Shown in pieces: positions 31,466 to 39,155 of a stretch of DNA of 40,386 nt (the stretch's first letter is position 1; the number at the start of each line of letters is the position of its first letter). Both the position numbers and the translations under genes were made by a program. The stretch is from Aeromicrobium sp. CnD17-E (lineage in GTDB: Bacteria > Actinomycetota > Actinomycetes > Propionibacteriales > Nocardioidaceae): assembly GCF_024124745.1 (NCBI RefSeq), contig NZ_JAMXRU010000017.1, positions 1 to 40,386 of the forward strand, read 5' to 3'. The notes beneath the pieces are model-generated. The model had not been told where the DNA came from and did not search any database. It saw nothing but the letters and a program-made list of their open reading frames with translations.

Positions 31466-33019
31466 ATGCGCAAGATCGTCGCTGCCACCGCAGCGGTCGT
31501 CCTGTCCGCAGGCCTCGTCTCCGCGTCACCGGCCGTCGCCGGTGGCTCGAAGCCGGAGGTCGACACGAAGAGGCTGACGCAGGCCGTCCAGGTCAACGGG
31601 GTGCTGCAGCACCTGCGTCAGCTGCAGACCATCGCGAACCGCAACGGCGGCAACCGCGCGTCGGGGCTGCCCGGCTACGAGGCGTCGTCGGACTACGTCG
31701 CCAAGACGCTGCGTGCCGCCGGCTACCGGGTCCGCAAGCAGACCTTCACCTTCCCGTTCTTCGCGGAGAACAGCCCGGCGACGCTGGTCCAGCGCACGCC
31801 GGAGGAGAAGACGCTCGAGACCGGGGTCTTCACCTATTCCGGCTCCGGCTCGGTCACCGGACCGGTCGTCCCAACGAAGGACGTCGTCATCCCGGCCTCG
31901 CCCACGCCGAGCAGCACGTCGGGCTGCGAGGCCGCCGACTTCGAGCCGGCTCCGGCGGAGCCCTCGGTCGCGCTCGTGCAGCGCGGCACCTGTGACTTCG
32001 GCCTGAAGGCGTCGAACGCCAAGGCCGCCGGCTACGACGCCGTCATCATCTTCAACGAGGGCAACCCGGACCGCACCGAGCTGACCACCGGGACGCTCGG
32101 CTCGCCGGTCGACCTCCCGGTCGTGGGCCTGTCGTACGACGACGCCGTGGCGCTCGTCGACGACGTGAGAGCGGGTGGCGCCACCGCCACGGTCACGACC
32201 GACACCGTCACCGACCTGGAGCGTGAGACGCACAACCTCATCGCCGACTGGCCGCGTCGCACGAAGCACGACGACCAGGTCGTCGTGGTCGGCGCACACC
32301 TGGACTCGGTGCCCGAGGGCCCCGGGATCAACGACAACGGCACCGGCGTGGCCGGCACGCTGGAGATCGCGAAGCAGCTCGCGAGGACCGGCTACACGAA
32401 GAAGCTGCAGCGTCCGGTGCGGTTCGCGTTCTGGGGCGCTGAGGAGCTCGGCCTGCTGGGCTCGCAGCACTACGTCGACTCGCTGTCCGACGGTGCGCGC
32501 TCGAAGATCTACGCGAACCTGAACTTCGACATGCTCGGCTCGCCGAACTACGTGCGCCTGGTCTACGACGGGGACGGCTCGTCGTTCGGCACCGCCGGTC
32601 CCGCCGGCTCGGGCCAGATCGAGAAGGTCTTCACCGACTACTTCGGGCGGGCCCGGCTCGCGACCGACCCGACCGAGTTCGACGGTCGCTCCGACTACGG
32701 TCCGTTCATCCAGTACGGCATCCCGGCCGGCGGTCTGTTCAGCGGTGCCGACGACGTGAAGACCGAGCGTCAGGCGAGCATCTACGGTGGGACGGCGGGC
32801 GAGATCCTCGACCCGAACTACCACACGCCGCAGGACGACATCACCCGCGTGAACACCACGGTGCTCGGTCAGCTCACCGATGGCGCGGCCCACGCCGTCG
32901 CCACGCTGGGCCTGTCGAAGAAGGGTCTCTACGGCGACGGCGCCCGCACGAAGGTGCGGACGAACGCCACCGTCAAGAAGGCCCCGAAGGTCACGGAGGG
33001 CCCCGCCGCCCAGCGCTGA
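31466..33019 (+). CDS. Secreted M28 family aminopeptidase with PA domain
   Basis: A 517-residue exported zinc peptidase. It has a clear signal peptide (MRKIVAATAAVVLSAGLVSA, cleavage probably after SPAVA-G near residue 28). The protease-associated domain lies at about residues 140-250 (SVALVQRGTCDFGLKASNAKAAGYDAVIIFNEG). The M28 core binds two zincs through His/Asp in VVVGAHLDSVPEGPG, Asp in INDNGTGVAG, Glu-Glu in FWGAEELGLLGS, Asp in LNFDMLGS, and a His in YHTPQDD. It resembles Streptomyces griseus aminopeptidase-type enzymes releasing N-terminal hydrophobic residues. ATG 31466 is chosen over GTG 31448 because of the signal peptide and the ribosome site. Confidence 0.95.
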   Translation: MRKIVAATAAVVLSAGLVSASPAVAGGSKPEVDTKRLTQAVQVNGVLQHLRQLQTIANRNGGNRASGLPGYEASSDYVAKTLRAAGYRVRKQTFTFPFFAENSPATLVQRTPEEKTLETGVFTYSGSGSVTGPVVPTKDVVIPASPTPSSTSGCEAADFEPAPAEPSVALVQRGTCDFGLKASNAKAAGYDAVIIFNEGNPDRTELTTGTLGSPVDLPVVGLSYDDAVALVDDVRAGGATATVTTDTVTDLERETHNLIADWPRRTKHDDQVVVVGAHLDSVPEGPGINDNGTGVAGTLEIAKQLARTGYTKKLQRPVRFAFWGAEELGLLGSQHYVDSLSDGARSKIYANLNFDMLGSPNYVRLVYDGDGSSFGTAGPAGSGQIEKVFTDYFGRARLATDPTEFDGRSDYGPFIQYGIPAGGLFSGADDVKTERQASIYGGTAGEILDPNYHTPQDDITRVNTTVLGQLTDGAAHAVATLGLSKKGLYGDGARTKVRTNATVKKAPKVTEGPAAQR

Positions 33020-33038
33020 CGAGGAGTCTCCGCGCTTC

Positions 33039-33085
33039 GGAACACCATCGCCCGTTCGACTCGCTCGAACAGGCGATGGTGTTCC
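33039..33085. repeat. Hairpin 1 of a three-hairpin array
   Basis: GGAACACCATCGCC (33039-33052) pairs with GGCGATGGTGTTCC (33072-33085). Inside, GTTCGA pairs with TCGAAC around CTCGC after one mismatch. It starts 20 nt after the aminopeptidase stop and could double as a terminator. Confidence 0.85.
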
Positions 33086-33090
33086 CGGTC

Positions 33091-33124
33091 GTGGAGATTC
33101 CCAGGTCGACCTGGGAATCTCCAC
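33091..33124. repeat. 34-bp perfect palindrome (hairpin 2 of the array)
   Basis: GTGGAGATTCCCAGGTC (33091-33107) is followed directly by its exact reverse complement (33108-33124), with no spacer. A perfect 17+17 palindrome without a loop may extrude as a cruciform or mark an insertion junction. Confidence 0.9.
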
Positions 33125-33125
33125 C

Positions 33126-33168
33126 GCGCACGGAAAACTGAGGCGTGCACGGCTTGCTTTCCGTGCGC
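33126..33168. repeat. Hairpin 3 of the array
   Basis: GCGCACGGAAA (33126-33136) pairs with TTTCCGTGCGC (33158-33168) around a 21-nt loop. It begins one base after the perfect palindrome, and the decayed VOC sequence begins soon after it. Confidence 0.85.
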
Positions 33169-33174
33169 CGCTGA

Positions 33175-33372
33175 GAATTCCGTGTCAACTGTCCTCGTAT
33201 CGACGTCGCTGCCTCGGCAGACGACCTCGCGTCCGCCAGCGGACGCCTCCTCCAGCTCGGCGCGCCTGCCCTGGACGTGGAGCAGGGCGAGGTCCCGTGG
33301 GTTGTCCTGACCGACGGCGACGAGCTCTGCGTCCATCCGGTGTCCCGGCGACGGCCTAGGCTGAGCGCGTGA
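33175..33372 (+). pseudogene. 3' remnant of a VOC/glyoxalase-like gene
   Basis: After the hairpin array, a frame without a start codon reads RIDVAASADDLASASGRLLQ, then LGAPALDVEQGEVPWVVLTD and GDELCVHPVSRR, ending at TGA 33370. This is the typical last third of glyoxalase-like (VOC) proteins, which usually read LGA..VD.GQGDVPWVVLADPEGNEFCVL. The N-terminal two-thirds are missing and the hairpin array stands in their place, so I call it a truncated remnant. Its tail contains the TAGGCT promoter of the exonuclease gene and its stop overlaps that gene's GTG, so the sequence may be kept for that reason. Confidence 0.6.
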
Positions 33373-34316
33373 CCACCGGACGACTGCTCCTGCTCGACTC
33401 CGCCAGTCTGTACTTCCGCGCCTTCTACGGCGTGCCCGACTCGTTCAAGGCGCCGGACGGGACGGTCGTCAACGCGCTGCGTGGTCTGCTCGACTTCGTC
33501 TCGACGCTGGTCGACCAGCACGGTCCCGATGCGGTCGTCGCGTGCTGGGACGACGACTGGCGTCCGCAGTGGCGGGTCGACCTGCTGCCGTCGTACAAGA
33601 CGCACCGCGTCGCGCAGGCCAGCGAGGACGGCCTGGGCGAGGCGAGCAGCGACGGCGCGGCCGAGGAGTCGCCCGAGCTGCTCACGCCGCAGGTGCCGCT
33701 CATCGCCGAGGCGCTCGGCATCCTCGGGATCCCGGTCGTCGGCCGCGAGGGCGCGGAGGCCGACGACGTCATCGGCAGCCTCGCGCAGGCGTGGGACGGG
33801 CCTGTCGACGTCGTCACCGGCGACCGCGACCTCTTCCAGCTCGTCGACGACGACGCCGGCGTCAGGGTCCTCTACACGGCGCGCGGGGTGTCGTCGGCCG
33901 ACGTGGTCGACGCTGCCTGGATCCGCGCCAAGTACGGCGTCGAGCCGCAGCAGTACGCCGACTTCGCGACCATGCGCGGCGACACCTCCGACGGCATCCC
34001 CGGCGTCCCGGGGATCGGCGAGAAGACCGCGGCCCTGCTGCTCGACGCCTACGGCGACCTCGACGGCATCCTCGCGGCCGCGCACGACCCCGACTCCGCC
34101 GTGAAGCCGCGGGTGCGGGCCTCGCTCGTCGAGAACGAGGAGCTCGTCGGCGTCATGCGCCAGGTCGTGCGGGTGCGCGGCGACGTGTGCGGCACCGACG
34201 TCGTCCGTGCGCTCGCGCCCCTCTCGCCCGAGCAGCGCGACGCGCTCGAGGCCTTCGGCACCACGTGGGGCCTCGGCGGTGTCGTCGAGCGCCTCACGAG
34301 CGCGCTCAGCCGCTGA
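33369..34316 (+). CDS. Stand-alone 5'-3' exonuclease (Pol I N-terminal type)
   Basis: A 315-residue flap/5'-3' exonuclease like the N-terminal domain of DNA polymerase I. Metal-binding acidic clusters are visible: LLLLDSASLYFRAFYG, VVACWDDDWRPQWR, LPSYKTHR, REGAEADDVIGSLA, VVTGDRDLFQLVDDDAGV, and the helix-3-turn GDTSDGIPGVPGIGEKTAALLL. It would remove RNA primers or flaps and repair nicks. It corresponds to M. tuberculosis Rv2090. GTG 33369 has TAGGCT (33357-33362) 6 nt upstream. Its 3' end overlaps the convergent helY by 11 nt. Confidence 0.92.
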   Translation: MTTGRLLLLDSASLYFRAFYGVPDSFKAPDGTVVNALRGLLDFVSTLVDQHGPDAVVACWDDDWRPQWRVDLLPSYKTHRVAQASEDGLGEASSDGAAEESPELLTPQVPLIAEALGILGIPVVGREGAEADDVIGSLAQAWDGPVDVVTGDRDLFQLVDDDAGVRVLYTARGVSSADVVDAAWIRAKYGVEPQQYADFATMRGDTSDGIPGVPGIGEKTAALLLDAYGDLDGILAAAHDPDSAVKPRVRASLVENEELVGVMRQVVRVRGDVCGTDVVRALAPLSPEQRDALEAFGTTWGLGGVVERLTSALSR

Positions 34317-37083
34317 GCGAGGAGTACGACACGACGCCGCGTCGCAGCCCGTCGAGGCTCTGGCGGGCGGTGGTCCGCAGCGGGCCGGGGCCGGCGGCGT
34401 CGGCCACCTGGGCGACGAGGTCGATGAGCTGCTTCATGGCCCGCACGAAGTCGCCGGCCGCCATGCCCGTGGTCCGCAGCACGTCGTCGAGCGACGCTCC
34501 CCCGACCCAGGCGGCCGCCGTCTCCGCGAACCCGAAGTCGGGCGTGCTCAGGAACTTCACGCGATGCTGGCGCTCGAGCGCCTGCAGGTCGGTGCAGAGC
34601 AGCGCCATCTCCTCGGAGACGTCGAGCGTCGTGCGATCCGGGAAGCGCGGCGCCGGCGGGTCGTCCTTGCGGCTCTCGAACGTCAGGCCCGACAGGACGG
34701 CCGCGAGCTGGGCCGGGTCGAGCCCGTCCCAGACCCCGCGCCGCAGGCACTCGCTGACCAGCAGGTCGAGCTCGCTGTAGAGGCGCTGCAGGCGGCGACC
34801 GTCCGGCGTGACGGTGTCGCCGTCGAGGTAGCCGAGCTCGTCAAGCACGTCGCAGACACGGTCGAACTGACGGGCGACGGTGTTCGTGCGCTGCTCGATG
34901 CGTCGACGCTGCTGCTCGGTGTCGCGCTCGAGCTTCGTGTACCGCTCGGCCCACCGGGCGTGCGCCTCGCGGTCGGGGCAGGCGTGGCAGGGGTGCGCCT
35001 TGAGCGCGGCACGCAGCTCGGCCACGCGCGGATCGGTGCGCTCGTCCGTGACCCGCTCCGTCGGCCGGTCGGGACGGTAGGGCGTGTCGGTCTGCCAGCG
35101 CAGCCCCTCGGCGCGGTTGCGCAGGGACGACGCGAGGTCGCGCCGGGCCTGCGCGTTGCGCGCGTTGAACGACTTCGGGATCCGCATGCGCGTGATCGGC
35201 TCGACCGGCACCGGGAAGTCGACCGGACCCAGACGACGCGAGTGGCGGCTGGCGGTGAGCACGAGCGGCCGTGGAGCCTCGGCCGCGCCGGCGACACCGG
35301 GGTCGAGGACGACGGCGAGCCCCGCGAACTTGCCGCCGGGCACGTTGATGACGTCACCCGCGCGCAGCCTCGCCATCGACGCGACCGCGTCCTGGCGTCG
35401 GTCGGCCTTGCGCTGACGTGCGCCCGACGACTCGATCTCGCCCAGCTCGCGGCGCAGGCGCGCGTACTCGAGGAAGTCGCCGAGGTGGCACTGCGCCGCC
35501 TCACGGTACCCCTCGAGCGCGTCGTCGGCCTTGCGGATCTGGCGCACCATCCCGACGACGGCCCGGTCGGCCTGGAACTGAGCGAACGACTGCTCCAGCA
35601 GCTCGCGCGCGGGCTGGCGTCCCATCTGGTCGACGAGGTTGACCGCCATGTTGTACGACGGGCGGAACGAGGAGTTGAGCGGGTACGTCCGCGTCGACGC
35701 GAGACCCGCGACCTGCTTGGGGTCGAGCTGCGGCTGCCACAGCACCACGCCGTGACCCTCGACGTCGATGCCGCGACGTCCCGCACGGCCGGTGAGCTGG
35801 GTGTACTCCCCCGGTGTCACGTTCACGTGCGCCTCGCCGTTCCACTTGGTGAGCCGCTCGATGACGACCGACCGGGCGGGCATGTTGATGCCGAGCGCCA
35901 GCGTCTCGGTGGCGAACACGACCTTGACGAGGCCGTCGCTGAACAGCTGCTCGACGACCTCCTTGAACGCGGGCAGCATGCCGGCGTGGTGGGCGGCGAC
36001 ACCGCGACCCAGCCCCTCGCGCAGCTCGTGGAAGCCGAGGACGTGCAGGTCCTCGTCGGGCAGGTGCGCGCACGCCTCGTCGACGCGGTCCTCGATCTCG
36101 CGTCGCTCGTCGGGAGTGGTCAGCATGACCCGGGCGTCGAGCAGCTGCTGGACGGCGGCTGCACAGCCCGCGCGGCTGAACACGAACACGATGGCGGGCA
36201 GCAGACCCTCGGCCTCGAGCTTCTCCACCACCTCGACGCGGCTCGGCGTGCGGTGCCTGCTCTGCGGTCGCCGGTGACCCTTCGGCGGCCGACCCCGGCC
36301 ACCGCCCTTGCGGGCTCGGTCGAGCTGCCAGTCCTGACGGGCCATGCTCTCGAGCTGACGGTTCACGCGCACGGCCTCGTTCCCGGACCCGGGTGCCGAC
36401 TCCGCCGCGTCGTCCTCGAAGAGCGGGAACATCTTGCGCCCCACGAGCACGTGCTGGTGCAGGGGCACGGGCCTGCGCTCCTCGACGATCGTCGTGGTCG
36501 ACCCGCGCACCTCACTCAGCCAGTCGCCGAACTCCTCGGCGTTGGAGACCGTCGCCGACAGGGAGACGACGCTGACCGACTCGGGCAGGCCGATGATGAC
36601 CTCCTCCCACACGGCGCCGCGGAAGCGGTCGGCGAGGTAGTGCACCTCGTCCATGACCACGTAGCCGAGCCCGTCGAGGGTCCGCGAGCCCGCGTAGAGC
36701 ATGTTGCGCAGCACCTCGGTCGTCATGACGACGACCGGCGCCTCGCCGTTGACGGTGCTGTCTCCCGTCAGGAGCCCCACCTGGTCGGCGCCGTAGCGCT
36801 CGACGAGGTCGTGGAACTTCTGGTTGGAGAGTGCCTTGATGGGCGTCGTGTAGAAGCACTTGCGCCCCGTCGCGAGCGCGAGGTGCACGGCGAACTCGCC
36901 CACGATCGTCTTGCCCGACCCGGTGGGCGCCGCCACGAGCACGCCGCGGCCCGCCTCGACCTCCTGGCACGCCTGCACCTGGAAGGGGTCGAGCGTGAAC
37001 CCGTGCAGCCCGCGGAACTCCGCGAGGTGGGGGTGACGTCTCGTGGCCGAGGCCTGGGCGAACTTCTCGGCCGGGCTCGTCAT
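34306..37083 (-). CDS. helY: Ski2-like DEAD/DEAH-box RNA helicase HelY
   Basis: A 925-residue ATP-dependent helicase of the Ski2/Mtr4-like type. The helicase core includes LDPFQVQACQEVEAGRGVLVA, Walker A APTGSGKTIVGEF, the DEVH box VVMDEVHYLADRFRG, SLSATVSNAEEFGDW, VFVFSRAGCAAAVQQL, VFATETLALGINMPARSVV and QLTGRAGRRGIDVEG. The C-terminal 350 residues (DSHCT type) hold RGVWDGLDPAQLAAVLSGLTFE. It is the orthologue in type and position of Rv2092c. A role in RNA turnover or processing is inferred. ATG 37083 follows TAGGCT (37095-37090) by 6 nt. Confidence 0.95.
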   Translation of the reverse strand: MTSPAEKFAQASATRRHPHLAEFRGLHGFTLDPFQVQACQEVEAGRGVLVAAPTGSGKTIVGEFAVHLALATGRKCFYTTPIKALSNQKFHDLVERYGADQVGLLTGDSTVNGEAPVVVMTTEVLRNMLYAGSRTLDGLGYVVMDEVHYLADRFRGAVWEEVIIGLPESVSVVSLSATVSNAEEFGDWLSEVRGSTTTIVEERRPVPLHQHVLVGRKMFPLFEDDAAESAPGSGNEAVRVNRQLESMARQDWQLDRARKGGGRGRPPKGHRRPQSRHRTPSRVEVVEKLEAEGLLPAIVFVFSRAGCAAAVQQLLDARVMLTTPDERREIEDRVDEACAHLPDEDLHVLGFHELREGLGRGVAAHHAGMLPAFKEVVEQLFSDGLVKVVFATETLALGINMPARSVVIERLTKWNGEAHVNVTPGEYTQLTGRAGRRGIDVEGHGVVLWQPQLDPKQVAGLASTRTYPLNSSFRPSYNMAVNLVDQMGRQPARELLEQSFAQFQADRAVVGMVRQIRKADDALEGYREAAQCHLGDFLEYARLRRELGEIESSGARQRKADRRQDAVASMARLRAGDVINVPGGKFAGLAVVLDPGVAGAAEAPRPLVLTASRHSRRLGPVDFPVPVEPITRMRIPKSFNARNAQARRDLASSLRNRAEGLRWQTDTPYRPDRPTERVTDERTDPRVAELRAALKAHPCHACPDREAHARWAERYTKLERDTEQQRRRIEQRTNTVARQFDRVCDVLDELGYLDGDTVTPDGRRLQRLYSELDLLVSECLRRGVWDGLDPAQLAAVLSGLTFESRKDDPPAPRFPDRTTLDVSEEMALLCTDLQALERQHRVKFLSTPDFGFAETAAAWVGGASLDDVLRTTGMAAGDFVRAMKQLIDLVAQVADAAGPGPLRTTARQSLDGLRRGVVSYSSLSG

Positions 37084-37102
37084 GCCCCCAGCCTACGGAC
37101 CC

Positions 37103-37972
37103 TCAGGGCACGAGCACGCGCAACGCGCGCTCGAGCACGGTCACGGTGAGCGGCAGCGGGCCCAGACGCTCGCCGTCGCCGTACGCGACGACGTCGGGAC
37201 AGGCGAGGTGCACACGTCGCACGCGGTGCCGCTCGAACTCCGGCAGGTCCACGTGCGTGCCACGGTACAGCTGTGGGAACACCCGCACGAGCCTCGCCTT
37301 GCTGACCGGCCGGATGACGCACACGTCGAGCAGCCCGTCGTCCATGACGGCCCCCTCGGCGATGCGCAGGCCGCCGCCGAACGACGGGCCGTTGCCGACG
37401 GCCACCAGCATCGCCTCGGTGTCGACCCGCGTCCCGTCGAGGTCGAGGCTGAACGGCAGCGGCTGGAACGTCCTCAGCTCGGCGAGGATCGCGAGGTTGT
37501 ACCGCTGGTTCCCGCGCGGCCACCTCATGGCGTTGGCGCGCTCGTTGACCTTCGAGTCGAACCCGGACGCCACCACGGTGACGACGTGTCCGCGGTCGGT
37601 GCTCGCGAGGTCGACGGCACGGGTGCGTCCGCGCAGCACGACGTCGAGCGCCGCGTCCGGGTCGCCGACCGGCAGACCCAGCGCGCGGGCGGTGTCGTTG
37701 CCCGTCCCGGCGGGCAGCAGACCGACCGTGACGTCGCGCTCCGCCACGGCGGGCAGCACGTCGTGCAGCAGCCCGTCACCCCCGACGACGAGCACCAGCT
37801 CGGCGCCGGCCGCCACCTCGCGCGCGACGGCCTCCCGTGCCTGTGCGCCGTCGCTGCTGTGGATCCGGGCCACCCGGTGCCCCGCACCGGTGAGTCGCGC
37901 CGTGGCGGCTGCAGCGATCCGCTCGCCCTGGCGGCGGCCGGAGACCGGGTTCACCACCAGTGTCACGAGCAT
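37103..37972 (-). CDS. Diacylglycerol kinase-like lipid kinase
   Basis: A 289-residue DAGK-catalytic family protein (DgkB/YegS type), phosphorylating diacylglycerol or a similar lipid with ATP. Motifs: LVTLVVNPVSGRRQGE, LVLVVGGDGLLHDVLPA (the GGDGT-like nucleotide site, here GGDGL), GLLPAGTGNDTARALGLP, VGNGPSFGGGLRIAEGAVMDDGLLDVCVI, and the C-terminal YGDGERLGPLPLTVTV. ATG 37972 has TAGGCT (37985-37980) 7 nt upstream, so it has its own promoter between tatC and helY. It matches the neighbour usually seen between tatC and helY in related actinobacteria. Confidence 0.92.
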   Translation of the reverse strand: MLVTLVVNPVSGRRQGERIAAAATARLTGAGHRVARIHSSDGAQAREAVAREVAAGAELVLVVGGDGLLHDVLPAVAERDVTVGLLPAGTGNDTARALGLPVGDPDAALDVVLRGRTRAVDLASTDRGHVVTVVASGFDSKVNERANAMRWPRGNQRYNLAILAELRTFQPLPFSLDLDGTRVDTEAMLVAVGNGPSFGGGLRIAEGAVMDDGLLDVCVIRPVSKARLVRVFPQLYRGTHVDLPEFERHRVRRVHLACPDVVAYGDGERLGPLPLTVTVLERALRVLVP

Positions 37973-38005
37973 GGCGGACAGCCTAGGGGGTCCGCCGTCC
38001 GTCGC

Positions 38006-38863
38006 TCAGTCGTCGACCGACGACGGACCCTCGAGCTCGGACGGCCCGTCCAGCGGCGACGCGTCGTCGTCCGCCGTCTCGTCGACCCGTTCGCGTCCGC
38101 GCCTGCGGTCGGTGAGCTTCGCGATGACCTCGGAGATGAGGTACAGGATCGTCATCGGCACCGCGAGGAACAGCATGGTCAGCGGGTCGGTGGTGGGCGT
38201 GGCGATCGCGGCGAACACGAAGATGCCGATGATCGTCCACGGCCGGGCCGACGCGAGCTGCTTGGCCGAGACCAGTCCCAGTCGGTTGAGCAGCACGACG
38301 ACCAGAGGAATCTCGGCGGCGACGCCGAACACCAGCATCATCTTGACGATGAAGTCGAAGTACTCGGCGCCCGTGACCAGCGACCCGAACCCGTCGGGCA
38401 CGAAGCCGATGAGGATCTCCATCGCCTTCGGCAGCACCACGTAGGCGAGCGCCGCGCCGCCGATGAACAGGGGCGCTCCGGTGCCTGCGAGCAGGAGCGC
38501 CCACCGCTTCTCGTGCCGGTGCAGGGCCGGCAGCACGAAGGCCCAGATCTGCCAGAGCCAGAACGGGCTCGAGGCCAGCAGCCCGAACACGAGCGAGATC
38601 TTCAGCTGGTACTGGAACGCGCCGCCGACGCCGGTGATGATCAGCTGGGTGTCGATTCCCTCGCGCTCCAGCAGCGGACGCATCTCGTTGTACGGGTGCG
38701 TGAGGAAGTTCAGGATCGGGGCGTAGAAGACGAGCCCGAGGATCGTGAAGACGGCGATCGCGATGACCGCGCGCGTGAGTCGGGAGCGGAGCTCCCGCAG
38801 GTGCTCCACGAGCGGCATGGTGCCGCCCGCGGCCCCGGACGGCGCGCCGCTCAGCGACGCCAA
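38006..38863 (-). CDS. tatC: Sec-independent protein translocase subunit TatC
   Basis: A 285-residue six-helix membrane protein that recognises twin-arginine signal peptides. The conserved N-terminal MPLVEHLRELRSRLTRAV (E and R of the signal-peptide site), FLTHPYNEMRPLL, FQYQLKISLVFGLLASSPFWLWQIWAFVLPALHRHEKR, and FGVAAEIPLVVVLLNRLGLVS are present; an acidic tail ends in ELEGPSSVDD. I place the start at TTG 38863, 3 nt after the tatA stop; ATG 38818 (MPLVEH) is the alternative and gives a core-only protein. It is in an operon with tatA. Confidence 0.95.
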   Translation of the reverse strand: MASLSGAPSGAAGGTMPLVEHLRELRSRLTRAVIAIAVFTILGLVFYAPILNFLTHPYNEMRPLLEREGIDTQLIITGVGGAFQYQLKISLVFGLLASSPFWLWQIWAFVLPALHRHEKRWALLLAGTGAPLFIGGAALAYVVLPKAMEILIGFVPDGFGSLVTGAEYFDFIVKMMLVFGVAAEIPLVVVLLNRLGLVSAKQLASARPWTIIGIFVFAAIATPTTDPLTMLFLAVPMTILYLISEVIAKLTDRRRGRERVDETADDDASPLDGPSELEGPSSVDD

Positions 38864-38866
38864 GAC

Positions 38867-39130
38867 CTACGCCTGCTCGGACGTGCCGTCGCGGCGCAGC
38901 TGCTCGGAGCGGGCCGTCGCCTCGGTACGGGCGCCGTCCTCGTCGACGACCTCGCCGTCGAGGTCGTGGGACGGCTTGTCGTCGTCCTTGAGCTCCTTGA
39001 CCTCGGACTTGAAGATGCGCAGCGCCCGTCCGGAGCCGCGGGCGAGCTCGGGGAGCTTGCGGCCTCCGAACAGCAGCAGGACCACGCCGAGGATGAGGAG
39101 GATCTCCGTGGGGCCGATCTGCCTGAACAT
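38867..39130 (-). CDS. tatA: Twin-arginine translocase subunit TatA
   Basis: An 87-residue TatA: a short N-terminus with the membrane helix GPTEILLILGVVLLLFG, the hinge GRKLPELARGSGRALRIFKSEVKEL forming the amphipathic helix, and a charged tail. It oligomerises to form the Tat translocation pore with TatC, encoded immediately downstream. ATG 39130 has the ribosome site AGAGG 4-5 nt upstream. It is 25 nt downstream of pafC, so it probably belongs to the pafBC-tatAC operon, although TACGAT at 39167-39162 could be an internal -10. Confidence 0.95.
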   Translation of the reverse strand: MFRQIGPTEILLILGVVLLLFGGRKLPELARGSGRALRIFKSEVKELKDDDKPSHDLDGEVVDEDGARTEATARSEQLRRDGTSEQA

Positions 39131-39155
39131 GGTGCCTCTTTCGTCGGGTGCGGTC

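Noticed and set aside
34207..37149. Long plus-strand open frame opposite helY
   Set aside because: Shadow frame; the minus strand carries all helicase motifs.
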